The notes: generated by a model not told the origin, from the letters alone. A stretch of DNA of 64,000 nt from Cercis canadensis (GCA_003255065.1 QAOA01005223.1:293474-357473); one strand, 5' to 3'; positions 9,520-21,861 are shown, counted from the first letter of the stretch. Made by a program: numbers and translations.

Positions 9520-11128
9520 TTATTGCAAATTGATCATGCCTAATTCATGTCTTAGAAAGCAAAATCTTTCTTTAGCCAGAGGTTTTGTGAAAATGTCAGC
9601 AAGCTGATCTTTAGTGTTAATAAAGGAAAGTTCAATGTCACCTTTCAACACATGATCTCTAAGAAAATGATGCTTAATATCAATGTGCTTAGTCCTAGAG
9701 TGCTGAACTAAGTTTTTAGCAATGTTAATAGCACTTGTATTATCACATAGCAAAGGAATTTTGTTCAAAAATATACCATAATCAGCAAGTTGTTGTTTCA
9801 TCCATAGCACTTGTGAGCAACACAGACCAGCTGCTAAGTATTCGGCTTCAGCTGTTGATTGAGCCACTGAGTTCTGTTTCTTTGATTGCCAAGAGACTAG
9901 TGCTCCCCCGAGAAATTGATAACCTCCACTTGTGCTTTTTCGATTAATGGAACAGTCAGCATAATCCGAATCTATATAAGAAACTAGTTCAAAAGAACTA
10001 GTTCTACTGAACCATAAACCAACATTCATAGAATTTATTAGATATCGAAATATCCTTTTGACAACAGTTAAGTGAGATTCCTTTGGATTAACTTAAAATC
10101 TGGCACATGCACACACAGAATAAATGATGTCTGGCCTACTTGCCGTTAGATATAGCAGAGATCCTATCATACCTCTAAACCTTTTCTCACACACAGATTT
10201 ACTTTTTTCATCCAGCACCAATTTGGTAGCATGACTCATAGGGGTTGAAATTCCTTTTGCATTGTCCATGCCAAACCGCTTAAGTAATTCTTTTGTGTAC
10301 TTTGACTGATTAATGAAGATTCCATCTCTGATTTGTTTCACTTGAAGTCCAAGGAAGAAGTTGAGTTCTCCCATCATACTCATCTCAAACTCACTTCATT
10401 AGTGAGTCAAAATCCTTGCAGAGCTTATTGTTAGTTGAACTAAAGATAATATCATCAACATAGATTTGAACTATGACAATATCACAAGATACTCTTTTCG
10501 TGAAGAGAGTGGTATCAACTTTTCCTCTCAGAAAATTATTTTTCATGAGAAATTTACTAAGTCTATCATACCAAGCTCTAGGAGCTTGCTTAAGACCATA
10601 GACAGCTTTGGAAAGCTTATATACGTGGTTAGAAAAGTCTAGATTTTCAAAACCAGGGGGCTGTTTAACAAACACTTCTTCACTAATGTATCCATTTAAA
10701 AATGCACTTTTCACATCCATTTGAAAAACTTTAAAGCCTTTGAAAGAAGCAAATGCAAGAAACATTCTAATAGCTTCTAGTCTAGCTATAGTAGCAAAAG
10801 TTTCTTCATAGTCTATACCTTCCTGCTGATTGAAACCTTGAGCTACCAGTCTTGCGTTGTTTCTCACAACTTTCCCATCTTCATCAAGCTTGTTTCTGAG
10901 CACCCATCTTGTACCTATGATTGTTTGACCTTTTGGTTCAGGAACAAGAGTCCAGACTTGATTCCTTGAGAACTGATTTAGTTCCTCTTGCATTGCCATT
11001 ATCCATCCTTCATCTTGAAGTGTCTCACCAGTCTTGGTAGGCTCGGACAAGGATAATAGAGCCAAATTTGTATGTTTATCCCGGAGAGATGCTCTTGTAC
11101 TAATCACTCTTCTCAAATCACCAATCAC
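9520..11128 (-). pseudogene. Sirevirus reverse transcriptase and RNase H
   Basis: Read on the minus strand. The Copia reverse transcriptase starts near 11040 (EELNQFSRNQVWTLVP, then GTRWVLRNKLDEDG, QMDVKSAFLNG, KAVYGLKQAPRAWYD) with the catalytic box YVDD at about 10460. It continues at 10383-10093 (MSMMGELNFFLGLQVKQ). RNase H is at 10029-9520 with SDYADCSINRKSTSGG, SVAQSTAEAEY and RTKHIDIKHHF, ending near ELGMINLQ. The frame is broken near 10390 and 10090. The enzyme copies element RNA into DNA in cytoplasmic particles. The upstream linker at 11129-11605 lies around an assembly duplication. Confidence 0.9.
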
Positions 11129-11274
11129 TTAATCAATTGGATGATCTTTTAGAACTCTGGTTTCCTTTGGCAGAGAATCTCTCACATTTATTTGTGGAGC
11201 TTCAACTTCGGTTGGTTCTGAAAGATCTAGATCTATGTGAATTGAATCACATGGAATTTTCTATGCTAACTTCT

Positions 11275-11855
11275 CTTGATTGTGTTCTGACTTAGAGGAT
11301 CTTTTGAGGCTGTCCTGCAATAACTCGTTTTCTTCAAGGGTATTGGAAACCAAGGGACAGTTAGATTCATAAAAAACAACATGCATTGATTCCTCAACTA
11401 TAAGAGTTCTTTTATTGAAAACTCTATAAGCTTTGCTTGACAAAGAGTAACCTAGGAAAATGGCTTCATCAGATTTTGAATCAAATTTTCCCAAATGATT
11501 CTTTCCATTATTTAGCACAAAACATTTGCATCCAAATGCATGAAAGTAGCTTACATTAGGTTTTNCTTGATTGTGTTCTGATTTAGAGGATCTTTTGAGG
11601 CTGTCCTACAATAACTCGTTTTCTTCAAGGGTATTGGAAACCAAGGGACAGTTAGATTCATAAAAAACAATATGCATTGATTCCTCAACTATAAGAGTTC
11701 TTTTATTGAAAACTCTATAAGCTTTGCTTGACAAAGAGTAACCTAGGAAAATGGCTTCATCAGATTTTGAATCAAATTTTTCCAAATGATTCTTTCCATT
11801 ATGTAGCACAAAACATTTGCATCCAAATGCATGAAAGTAGCTTACATTAGGTTTT
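11275..11855. repeat. 290-bp duplication across the single N at 11565 (probable contig overlap)
   Basis: Bases 11275-11564 and 11566-11855 are the same length and nearly identical, and both read the same stretch of Sirevirus integrase C-terminus (SDEAIFLGYS). The N sits exactly at the joint. An unmerged contig overlap explains this better than a real duplication. Confidence 0.85.
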
Positions 11856-12943
11856 CTCCCCTTCCAAATCTCATAAGGGGTTTTCTTCAAAATAGGTCTG
11901 ATTAAGCATCTATTTAAAATATAGCAAGCTGTGTTTATAACTTTAGCCCAAAAGTATTTTGGTAAATCATTTTCACACAACATGGTTCTGCCCATCTCAA
12001 CTAAAGATCTATTTTTCCTCTCAACCACACCATTTTGTTAGGGGGTTCTAGGAGAGGAGAAATTATGGTGAATTCCTTGTTTTTCACAAAAATTTTGAAA
12101 TAGTTGGTTCTCAAATTCTCCACCATGATCACTTCTAATTGATGAGATGACAAATTTTTTTTCATTTTTCACTTTCTTACTAAAGCTTTCGAAAACCCCA
12201 AAGGTGTCATCCTTATGAGCAAGGAAGAAAACCCAAGGAAATCTTGAAAAATCATCTACAATTACAAAACAATATTTCTTTCCATTCAAACTAGATGTAG
12301 ATGTTGGTCCAAAGAGATCTATGTGAAAAAGATGGAGTGGTCTAGAAGATGACAATTCCTTCTTAGACTTGAAAGAGGATTTAGTTTGTTTGCCTTGCTG
12401 ACAAGCAGCACACACTTTGTTTCTTTCAAAAGATAATTTAGGCAAACCAGAAACTAGATCCTTTTTAGAAAGCTTGGACAAGAGTTTAAAATTCACATGA
12501 CCAAGTCTTCTATGCCACAGCCATGAGTTGATGTTTTGAGAAGTAAAACATGTTTCCTCTTTAGATGACAGAGAGCTTCCGGAAACAATATAAACATTAG
12601 AGCATCTTTGACCAATGAATAAGACATCATCAGAGTTCTTCTTATGAATAATGCAATTAGGAGTTTCAAAGGTGATTTTATGACCCTTGTCACAAAGCTG
12701 ACTTATACTCAACAAATTATACATCAATCCTTTAACTAAGTAAACATTGTCAATCAGTAAATTAGGAGAAATTTTTATTTTACCTAGACCGACAATTCTG
12801 CCTTTGCTATTGTCACTAAAAAAGACGTCTCCCAAATCAACTTTGTTGATGGAGACAAATTTTGAGGTATCACCAGTCATGTATCTGGAACAACCACTAT
12901 CTAGATACCAGCATTCGCTTTTGGCTTGATAACAAACCTGCAA
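11606..12943 (-). pseudogene. Sirevirus protease and integrase
   Basis: From 12943 (minus): the retroviral protease site YLDSGCSRYMTG (usual family form SRHMTG; the His is Tyr here). Then the GAG-pre-integrase HHCC finger (LWHRRLGHVN with CAACQQGKQT), and the integrase core with first Asp in HIDLFGP, second Asp in RSDHGGEFEN and Glu in VVERKNR. A TAA stop just before GVVERKNR, where Gln is usual, splits the core into 12943-12038 and 12028-11606. The downstream chain includes PYEIWKGRKPNVSYFHAFGC and SDEAIFLGYS. The integrase would insert element DNA and make the 5-bp duplication seen at the ends. Confidence 0.9.
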
Positions 12944-12948
12944 TAAGA

Positions 12949-15004
12949 TTAGAAAGGCTTAGGTACCCAAACTTCTTTGGGTCCTTTCATGTTAGAAACA
13001 AATGTGCCTTTAGGCACCCATACCATCTTTCTTTTATTACAAAGATTTTTGTAAGAACAAACATTTTGAAAATGTCCCATGTAACCATAATAAGAACAGG
13101 TTCCTTTAGAAAAGGAATGTGACGAGCAAGCTTTGACAAAGGTGTTTTTCAAAATTTTTGAAGAACTAGGCTGAGCATAGCCTAAACCAGACTTGTCATT
13201 ACTTACTCTTTGCTTTCCTAGAATGGAGTTTAGATTATTTCTTCCCTTAACAAATTTGGCTAAATCTCCAGTCAGCTCAGTTATTTTTTCTTTTAATTTT
13301 TCATTTTCCCTTTTAAGAGAGGAAGTGAAATTATCTTCTTTTTCAAGAATATTATTTTGATGCTGAAGATTATTAAGTCTATTAATCAACTCAGCATTAT
13401 CCTTTTCAAGTTCCTCTATCACACTGACTTGTTCTTTTATAATTTTCTTTAAGGCACTGATTTTTGCAAGTCTTTTCTCATAGTCAAATGACAAATCATC
13501 AAATGCAAGACTTAACTCATCATAAAAAGGCAGGAGATCAAAGTCTAGATCATTTACCTCACGCTTTTCTCCAAACCCTTCCCCATGTGCCATTAGACAT
13601 AAGTTGGCCACATTTTCTTCTTTTGACTCATTACTTTCTGATGTTGAGTCTTCATCACTCCAAGTGGCCACCATAGCTTTCTTTTTCTCCTTTCTAAAGA
13701 ACCTTTTTTTGTTGAGATTTGGATATTCGGGTTTAATGTGCCCTGGCTTTCTGCATTCATAACATATGATAGGCTCTTTGCTGCTTTCTCCCTTGTTGAA
13801 GTCTTTGCGAGCTTTCTGCGAGAAGTTCTTCTTCTCTTTCCTTTTTCTCATCATATCAAGAACTCTTCTAGTTACCAGAGCTACTTCTTCATCACTAGAG
13901 TCTGGTTCTCCTTGAGTGCTGATCTCTGAAACATTTGAAGTGAGGGCCATACTTTTCTTTCTTTCCTCGGTCATGCTCCTTTTTTCCATAATTAGAATCT
14001 GGTGCGATTCAAGAGTGCCTCTAAGAGCATCAACAGTAAGATCATTTGTTTCTATGAATTGAAGCAAGACAGTAACTTTGGAGTTCTATTTTTCAGTGAG
14101 GCATATCAGGATTTTCTTGACTTGTTCCTTTTGAGTATAGACTCTTCCAAGTCCTTTCAAGCTATTGATGATGCTTAGAAATCGAGCAAAAAAGGAATCC
14201 AGAGACTCATTTGGAGTCATGTGGAACATCTCATATTTGGAGGAATAAATGTCAATTTTTGCTTCTTTGACATGGCTTGTTCCTTCATGAATGGCAGCAA
14301 GTTTGTCCCACATTTCTTTTGCTGTGTTGCAGGAGGTAATGTTTTCATATTCTGTAGTAGACACTCCACATACAATGTTGTATCTAGCCTTGGAGTTTAA
14401 CTTGAATCTGAGTTTGTCTTCAGTGGTGAACTCATGCTCTTCTTTTGGGACAGCAACTCCATCAACTACTTTGGTAGGGTGAGTGATGNATTTTCTTGAC
14501 TTGTTCCTTTTGAGTATAGACTCTTCCAAGTCCTTTCAAGCTATTGATGATGCTTAGAAATCGAGCAAAAAAGGAATCCAGAGACTCATTTGGAGTCATG
14601 TGGAACATCTCATATTTGGAGGAATAAATGTCAATTTTTGCTTCTTTGACATGGCTTGTTCCTTCATGAATGGCAGCAAGTTTGTCCCACATTTCTTTTG
14701 CTGTGTTGCAGGAGGTAATGTTTTCATATTCTGTAGTAGACACTCCACATACAATGTTGTATCTAGCCTTGGAGTTTAACTTGAATCTGAGTTTGTCTTC
14801 AGTGGTGAACTCATGCTCTTCTTTTGGGACAGCAACTCCATCAACTACTTTGGTAGGGTGAGTGATGCCATTTCTGACTATCTACTAAACATCATAATCA
14901 ATCACTTCAAGATACATTTCCATTTGTTGCTTCCAGTAGGGATAGTTCTCTCCATTGAAGAAAGAAGGCTTGTGAGATGAGTGAGACTCATTTTGGTTAT
15001 TCAT
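12949..15004 (-). pseudogene. Sirevirus gag
   Basis: The likely start is the ATG at 15004 (minus), giving MNNQNESHSSHKPSFFNGEN, typical of a Copia gag N-terminus. Two stops follow after YLEVIDYDV. The capsid-like part (CNTAKEMWDKLAAIHEGT, ESLDSFFARFLSIINSLK) is present twice because of the overlap around the N at 14489. The C-terminal part (14067-12949) has the zinc-knuckle region CYECRKPGHIKPEYP, in which the fourth ligand Cys is Tyr. A long Lys/Glu/Leu-rich coiled-coil stretch follows (around VIEELEKDNAELINRL), as in the large Sirevirus gag. Gag forms the particle that packages element RNA. Confidence 0.85.
14111..14867. repeat. 378-bp duplication across the single N at 14489 (probable contig overlap)
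   Basis: 14111-14488 and 14490-14867 are equal in length and virtually identical, both within Sirevirus gag. The joint is exactly at the N. It repeats a capsid segment that should occur once. Confidence 0.87.
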
Positions 15005-15074
15005 GATACCTGCAATACAATCTTGATAGGATCTTTAGCTCACGGTTAGTTAAAGCAGAAAATGATGAGCGCAA

Positions 15075-15086
15075 GCTCTGATACCA
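15075..15086 (-). promoter_or_regulatory. Primer binding site of the Sirevirus (initiator-Met tRNA type)
   Basis: The minus strand reads TGGTATCAGAGC two bases inside the 5' LTR. This is the usual primer site of plant Copia elements, complementary to the 3' end of initiator methionine tRNA. Confidence 0.93.
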
Positions 15087-15088
15087 AT

Positions 15089-16246
15089 TGAGAGTGTAGG
15101 ATCTATTCCTAGAGGGGGGTGAATAGGAATTAATTAAAAATTGCTTCTTAAAGCTGATTCAAATAGCATATTTGTTTAAGAACTTGTTAACGAAAACTAG
15201 TTCTTACGAACAAGTTCTTCTACAAATCCCAGACTTGAATATTCAAACAAAAACTTTACAAACCATGCACCATTAGAAACAGAGGATTAACCAGAGAAGC
15301 AAAGGTAAAGAAAGAAAGAGCTAGACAGAGATTTTATAGTGGTTCGGCCTAACATGCCTACATCCACTTCTCCCATATTAATGGGGTTCCACTATACTTC
15401 AAGGTTATTTCTCAAGCTTCTCCAAGCTTTACACCAAGTTTATTTTACAACCTTCTTCAAGCTTAGCTCCCATGGTTTTTGTTTTCCAAGCTCACCATGA
15501 ACTTACTCTCTCTAACTCTAAAGATCACACCCATGGATTTCTCCCATAGAAATCCAAGATACAAAACCCAAATATTTTGTTGTAGCCTCAAGAAGAAACT
15601 CTCTCAAAGAGTATATATGGAACAATGAGGATCTTGATACATGAAGATATCCGAGAGTAGGAAGAAGAAGATGCAGAGCTTAGTTCTTTAACAATGGCTT
15701 CCTTTTCTCTCTCTTTCTCGTGTGTTGCTTCTCTTCTATTCTTCATGAATAAATATGAATGCTTGATGCCTTCTTGCTTTATTGGCTTCCCTTGCATGTG
15801 AAAGGCCAAATGGTGAGGGAAAAGAGGAGCCATCAACCGGCTGACCCCTTGTCCATCAGTCACACTGCTTTTGTACTTTTTGTCCAAAAAGTTTCTCTTT
15901 GTGTAAGAGAGTAGAAACAACTTTCTTGATACTTGAGCTTTTCCAAAAGCACATAGAAAGATATTTCCTATTTACTAAGAGTGCAACTCTTAGTCAGATA
16001 AGCAAAAGGGAAACTTTGGCCCGAAGCCCGCAAGTAGCCTTATCCACATCAGCAATCTCATAGTCCTATCACATGATCCAAAACTAGTTTTGAAGAACAA
16101 GTTCTTCAAGACTCATTTGAAGATTGAGCTGGATACAACTTAGAAAACATAGCAAAGATTAATAACAACAAGACAAACAACACATATAAGAAATTAAGAC
16201 ATTATTGTTATCATCAAAACAGGTTCAGAAACTTGTGGGACTAACA
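15089..16246 (-). repeat. 5' LTR of the Sirevirus
   Basis: 1,158 bases, pairing with 5523-6677. Minus-strand termini are TGTTAG and CTCTCA. A TATA-like ATATATAC lies near plus 15612-15618, and the inverted repeat GAAGAAC-AA-GTTCTTC lies at 16092-16107. Confidence 0.93.
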
Positions 16247-17036
16247 CTTGTCATGCCATTTCTTTGTTCGTTCTTTATAAAGTTTGGCATTCTCGTAAGC
16301 CCCCTGCCGAAACTCGTCCATTTCATTGAGTTAGAGACACCGCTTTTCACCCGTAACTTGGAGATCAAAGTTTAACTTTTTGGTGGCCCAATAAGCGTGA
16401 TGTTCTAACTCANTTCCCTTGCACGTGAAAGGCCAAATGGTGAGGGAAAAGAGGAGCCATCAACCGGCTGACCCCTTGTCCATCAGTCACACTGCTTTTG
16501 TCCTTTTTGTCCAAAAAGTTTCTCTTTGTGTAAGAGAGTAGAAACAACTTTCTTGATACTTGAGCTTTTCCAAAAGCACATAGAATATTTCCTATTTACT
16601 AAGAGTGCAACTCTTAGTCAGATAAGCAAAAGGGAAACTTTGGCCCGAAGCCTGCAAGTAGCCTTATCCACATCAGCAATCTCATAGTCCTATCACATGA
16701 TCCAAAACTGGTTTTGAAGAACAAGTTCTTCAAGACTCATTTGAAGATTGAGCTGGATACAACTTAGAAAACATAGCAAAGATTAATAACAACAAGATAA
16801 ACAACACATATAAGAAATTAAGACATTATTGTTATCATCAAAACAGGTTCAGAAACTTGTGGGACTAACACTTGTCATGCCATTTCTTTGTTCGTTCTTT
16901 ATAAAGTTTGGCATTCTCGTAAGCCCCCTGCCGAAACTCGTCCATTTCATTGAGTTAGAGACACCGCTTTTCACCCGTAACTTGGAGATCAAAGTTTAAC
17001 TTTTTGGTGGCCCAATAAGCGTGATGTTCTAACTCA
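15787..17036. repeat. About 625-bp duplication across the single N at 16413 (probable contig overlap)
   Basis: 15787-16412 (626 bases) and 16414-17036 (623 bases) both run from inside the Sirevirus LTR through the CTTGT site into Athila A integrase, with one 3-base gap and few substitutions. The second LTR piece and second insertion junction are therefore probably not real. Confidence 0.88.
16247..16251. repeat. Target-site duplication CTTGT, right copy
   Basis: Matches 5518-5522. It follows the Sirevirus terminus CTAACA. The integrase sequence of element A resumes after it. Confidence 0.92.
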
Positions 17037-17920
17037 ACAGACAAATGACAAGCCTTACCAAACACCAACCGGTACAGAGACATACCAATCGGTGTCTTAA
17101 AGGCCGTGCGATAAGCCCATAGTGCATCTTCAAGCTTTTTGGACCAATCCTTTCTGTTAGCATTCACTATTTTTTCTAGGATCCACTTCAGCTCCCTATT
17201 TGAAATCTCCACTTGACCACTTGTTTGAGGATGATAAGGAGTGGCTACCTTATGCTTTACCCCATACTTGGCTAATAAGGTCTCAAACTGCTTGTTGCAG
17301 AAGTGCTTCCCCCCATCACTGATAATTGCTCTTAGGGTTCCGAACCGAGTAAGAATATTCTTTTGGAGGAAGTTCACCACCACTCGAGAATCATTCGTGG
17401 GTAATGCAACAGCCTTAACCCATTTGGACACATAGTCAACCGCTACTAGGATGTATTGGTTGTTGAAGGAGGATGGAAAGGGTCCCATGAAATTAATGCC
17501 CCATACATCGAACAGTTCGACCTCCAAGATTGTGGTCAAAGGCATCTCATGACGGTTAGAGATATTCCCCATCTGTTGACATCGGTCACAAGATAACATA
17601 AAGGCATGAGCATCCTTGAACAAGGTAGGCCAGTAAAATTCCGACTGAAGAACTTTGGCAGCCATGCGATTAGCTCCAAAATGACCCCCATATTCTGAAG
17701 AATGGCAATGATGAAGAATGTGAGCCATTTCTGCTTCAGGAACATAGTTTCTGATAATTAGATCAGAGCAATGTTTGTATAGAAATGGATCATCCCAAAG
17801 ATAGTGCTTCACATCAAAATAAAACTTTTTCCGCTGTTGACTACTTTGCTCCGGTGGAAGTGTCTTGGTTGCTAGAAAATTTGCAAAATCAGCAAACCAA
17901 GGAGACTGTCCAGCTATCAT
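16252..17920 (-). pseudogene. Integrase of Athila element A (main part)
   Basis: From 17920 (minus): the HHCC zinc finger ([18 protein letters not shown] with CDRCQQMGN), then the catalytic core with the first Asp in [11 protein letters not shown], second Asp in [12 protein letters not shown] and Glu in [10 protein letters not shown]. The [17 protein letters not shown] segment follows. A stop at 16955-16957 (LTAAL reading L-stop-L) ends the frame; the remainder continues to the Sirevirus insertion and resumes at 5517. The usual FMGPFP motif confirms Athila. The part below 17036 occurs twice because of the overlap at 16413. Confidence 0.9.
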
Positions 17921-17932
17921 ATGATAAAGCTG

Positions 17933-19260
17933 CTAATTAGGGAATACATCATCAATTTGAGGAGTGGAAGGTGTCTGCTGCTCATGTGGTTCTAACTGAG
18001 ACAGGTGATCCGCCACCACATTTTCCTTGCCTTTTTTATCTTTAATTTCAAGGTCAAACTCCTGAAGTAGAAGTACCCACCTAATGAGCCTGGGTTTTGT
18101 ATATTTCTTCTTAATTAGGTACTTCATAGCCGAGTGGTCAGTAAAGACTATTGTCTTGGTGCCAATCAAGTACGACCTGAACTTATCAAACACAAATACC
18201 ACAGCCAGGATTTCCTTTTCAATGGTGGCATAGTTCATCTGTGCAGGATTCAAGGTGCGACTCGCATAGTAGATGGCATGAAAAATCTTATTTCGGCTTT
18301 GTCCCAAAACAGCCCCGATGGCAAAGTCACTGGCATCGCACATCAACTCGAATGGAAGATCCCAATCCGGGGCTACTATAATAGGTGCAGAGATCAAGGC
18401 TTTCTTTAGAACTTCAAATGCCTCCATGCAATCTTCATCAAACAAGAAAGGGACCTCCTTAAGAAGTAAATTATAGAGAGGTTTGGTGATCTTACAAAAG
18501 TCCTTAATAAACCATCTGTAGAACCCAGCATGCCCAAGAAAACTGCGTACACCTTTGACAGAAGTCGGAGGAGGTAATTTCTCAATAGTGGCTATTTCAT
18601 TCTATCCACTTCAAAACCTTCGGCAGAAATTTTGTGACCCAAGACTATGCCCTCTATCACCATAAAGTGGCATTTTTGCCAGTTAAGCACAAAGTTGGTC
18701 TCTTCACACCTTTGGAGAACTAATGAAAGGTTTGCCAGGCAGGTGTCAAAAGAATCCCCAAAAACTGAGAAGTCATCCATGAAAACCTCAATGAAGCGCT
18801 CCACCATATCAAAAAATATAGCCATCATGCACCTCTGAAAAGTAGCCGGTGCATTGCATAACCCAAAAGGCATGCGTCGGAAGGCGAAGGTACCATACGG
18901 GTAGGTGAAGGTAGTCTTCTCTTGATCTTCTGGGGCTATGGAAATATGATTATAACCAGAATACCCATCAAGGAAGCAGTAGTAGGGATGCAACTAGTCG
19001 ATCGAGCTTCTGATCGATGAAGGGAAGAGGAAAATGGTCCTTCCTTGTGGCTGTGTTGACTTTCCTGTAGTTAATACATACTCGCCATCCTGTCACTGTC
19101 CTAGTGGGGATTAACTCATACTTCTCATTTTTTAATCATAGTCATCCCACCTTTCTTAGGAATCATTTGCACAGGAATGACCCAGGCCCTGTCGGAGATA
19201 GGATAGATAATCCCTGCATCCAGAAGCTTCAGTACCTCTGCTCTCACGACCTCTTTCATG
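17933..19260 (-). pseudogene. Reverse transcriptase and RNase H of Athila element A
   Basis: Minus strand. The reverse transcriptase palm includes [29 protein letters not shown] and the catalytic VFMDDFSVFG (18993-18592); FMDD is the Athila form of the usual YVDD. RNase H is at 18445-17933 with [32 protein letters not shown] and [11 protein letters not shown], followed by VADHLSQLE. Frames are interrupted near 19000, 18590 and 17935; the last is a stop where Glu is usual (FPN-stop-QLY). The region 19261-19000 holds the fingers segment in broken frame. This enzyme pair would make element cDNA and degrade the RNA template. Confidence 0.9.
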
Positions 19261-20787
19261 TTAGGGTTCAATCGGCGTTGGTGCTCCACAGAAGGTCAGT
19301 AGCTGTCCTCCATCAAAATCTTGTGCATGCACAAATAAGGACTTATACCTGATATTAGCAATGGACCACCCAATGGTGGTCTTGTGCTCCCAAAGCACTC
19401 TCAGTAGCTTATCTTCCTGATCAGTCATAAAAAAGGCAGAAAGAATGACCGGCAGAGTAGATAAGTCCCCTAGAAATCCATACTTCAAATGTCCAGGTAA
19501 CAGCTTGAGCTCTAGAGTTGGTGGCTTTTGAATGGATGGCACTGGTCTACTAGCCCTTGTCTCTAGCTCTTCAAACGGACGATGGATAAAGATAGGAGCT
19601 GTGGCCTCAAGCTGGCTCACACATGCCCGAATCTCTGGATCATCAGGGTTAGAACTACCAAGCAAGCATACCTCAAGCGGTTTTGTAGAACTAGTGGCTT
19701 GAACAAAATCTTTGGTACACTCATCAATGGTGTCAGTTCTGAAACAGCTATCAGCATCAAGGGGGTGCTTCATGGCTTTGAAGACATTGAAGGCTAATTC
19801 CTCATCTTGTACCCTCAAAATTAACTGTACTTTTTGCACATCAATCAAAGTCCTCACAGTAGCTAAGAATGGTCGACCAAGAATAATTAGAATTTCTTGG
19901 TCTTCCTCCATGTCTAGAACAATAAAATCAGTAGGGAAGATGAACTTGTCCACCTTGACTAGCATATCTTCAATGATACCCCTGGGGTATTTAATGGACC
20001 GGTCGATTAACTACAATGAGACTGTAGTAGGCTTTGCTTCTCCAAGACCCAATTTCCTATAAACAGACAAGGGCATCAAGTTAATACTAGCACCTAAATC
20101 ACAAAGGGCTTTACCAAAAAAAGAATCACCAATAGTACAAGGAATAGTAAAACTCCCTAGATCTTTTAATTTAGGTGGTAGTTTCTTTTGAAGAATAGCG
20201 CTACACTCCTCAGTAAATGCAACGGTTTCAAAGTCTTCCTGCTTTCTTTTGTTGGACAATATATCCTTCATGAATTTTACATAACTGGGCATCTGTTCAA
20301 GAGCATTGGCAAATGGTATGTTGATGTGTAGCTTCTTGAACACTTCTAGAAACTTAGAGAACTGTGAGTCCAGCTTCTTCTTTTGCAATCTCTGAGGGAA
20401 TGGTAGAGGTGGAACATAAGGGGAAGGATTGTCTAGGAATAATTTAGATGTTTTCCCCATAAGTGCCACTGGAGTCTCTACAGGCATGGTTTCCTGCACC
20501 TCAGGCTCAACTGGCTTACAAGGAAGCTTCTTGGTAGTGTTAGAGGGTTCATCCAAGGTCTTACCACTACGAAGAGTAATGGCCTTGATGTGTTCTTTAG
20601 GATTAACCTTTGTGTCACTGGGCAATGATCCCTGCTGTCTGGTAGTGAGCATGGTAGAGAGTTGCCCTACTTGAACTTCCAGATTACGTACGGAAGCATC
20701 GGTTCGAGCCATGAATTGGCTTGTATTCACGGTCAACTGGGTTAGAGCATCCTCCAAAGAAACCTTGGTTGGCGTAGGTGGTGGCAT
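19261..20787 (-). pseudogene. Gag C-terminus and aspartic protease of Athila element A
   Basis: Minus strand. The gag C-terminus has NTSQFMARTDASVRNLE, AITLRSGKTLDEP and PYVPPLPFPQRL. The protease follows with CTIGDSFFGKALCDLGASINLMP (active-site DLGAS) and ILGRPFLATVRTLIDV after the break. A TAG at 20011-20013 stands where Gln precedes Leu in the related C element, giving a CAG-to-TAG change. The frame resumes at 19965 and runs to the linker before reverse transcriptase. The protease would cut the Gag-Pol polyprotein. Confidence 0.9.
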
Positions 20788-20829
20788 AGAATTTTGGTTG
20801 TTCTTCCAAGAGAAGTTTGGATGATTCCT

Positions 20830-21861
20830 TCACCCCGGATTATAAGTGTTCGAATAGGGGTTATTTTGCCTATTCTGATTTCCCACATACTTGGCTTCCT
20901 CAGCCTGAGATGCAGAGAATGGATTTCCCACCTGGCAATCTGTACTGACATGAAGACCTCCACAATGGTCACAATTTTCAGGAGGTGACTGGATGGCATT
21001 TACATTCCGGACGGTCAACTGTTTAGCTAGCGAGTCAATTTTGGCAGATAAAGCAGTAAAGGCGTCAACCTCATGAACTCCAAGCACCTTTCGTGAAGTG
21101 GACCTCTCAGTAGGCCACTGATAGGCATTGGTAGCCATCTCCTCTAGCAAGTCATTGGCATCCTCATACATCTTCCTCATCAAAGATCCACCAGCAGCGG
21201 CATCAATTAGAATCTTGGTGGAGTTCAACAAACCATTATAAAATGTCTGTAACTGCAACCAGTCAGGGAGTCCATGGTGGGGGCATTTACGAAACAACTC
21301 TTTGTACCTTTCCCAAGCCTCTTGAAGTGACTCATTCTCTAATTGATAAAATGTCACAATGTCATTTCGGAGCTTGGCAGTCTTAGCTGGTGGAAAAAAT
21401 TTGGCCAAGAATTTTTGGGCCAAAATATCCCATGTGGTGATAGTCCCTGTTGGCAATGCCTGAAGCCAAGCCTTGGCTTTATCCCGTAATGAGAAAGGAA
21501 ATAGGCGGAGGCAAATAGCATCATTACCAACTCCGTTGTGCTTGAAAGTATCGCATATCTCCACGAACCCGGAAATATGAGCATGAGGGTCTTCACTCGC
21601 TAATTTACTGAACGAGGCTGACTGAACCATATGGATTACAACTAGTTTAATCTCAAAAGAGTTTGCTTCAATAGCTGGTCGCCTTATACTCGAATTGGTA
21701 TCCGTGATGGAAGGTAAAGCATAATCACGGAGTGCCTTGGGAGGGTTTTCTTCTACCATTGTGTTTGTCACAACTCCGGTAGACAAGAATTCTTTCCTTC
21801 CTATTCTTTCGACAAGTGGCAGCACCGAATGCAAGTAAATAAATCTGTGAAAAACAAACAA
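20830..21861 (-). pseudogene. Gag of Athila element A (first copy)
   Basis: The 343-residue minus-strand frame contains the retrotransposon gag domain: MVQSASFSKLASEDPHAHIS, LFPFSLRDKAKAWLQALP, WDILAQKFLAKFFPPAKTAK, ESLQEAWERYKELFRKCPHH. A zinc-knuckle-like CDHCGGLHVSTDC comes near the end. It stops at a TGA (plus 20830-20832) where the related C element has Trp (NPGWRDHPN), so the frame continued originally into 20787. The first Met used here lies upstream of the likely start MVEENPPKALRDYALPSI. Gag builds the particle and binds RNA. Confidence 0.88.

Larger units (their letters stand above)
5523..16246 (-). mobile_element. Sirevirus (SIRE/Maximus-like Ty1/Copia) element, full length, decayed
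   Basis: It is bounded by two LTRs (5523-6677 and 15089-16246) and a CTTGT duplication. Minus-strand order: LTR, primer site for initiator-Met tRNA, gag with coiled-coil region and zinc knuckle, protease, integrase, reverse transcriptase, RNase H, an env-like ORF, clustered polypurine tracts, LTR. Integrase before reverse transcriptase identifies Copia. The extra ORF after RNase H, the large gag and the multiple polypurine tracts identify a Sirevirus. Stop codons break every ORF. The first 400 bases of the two LTRs show about a dozen differences by eye, so it is not a very recent insertion. Internal length is inflated by two short contig-overlap duplications. Confidence 0.93.

Noticed and set aside
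15075..15086. tRNA genes suggested by tRNA-complementary sequence
   Set aside because: These are 12-18 base primer sites next to LTRs. No cloverleaf or full tRNA is present here or at the other primer sites.
16414..17036. A second Sirevirus insertion junction
   Set aside because: It is identical in content to 15787-16412 and begins at a single N, so it is best explained as contig overlap.
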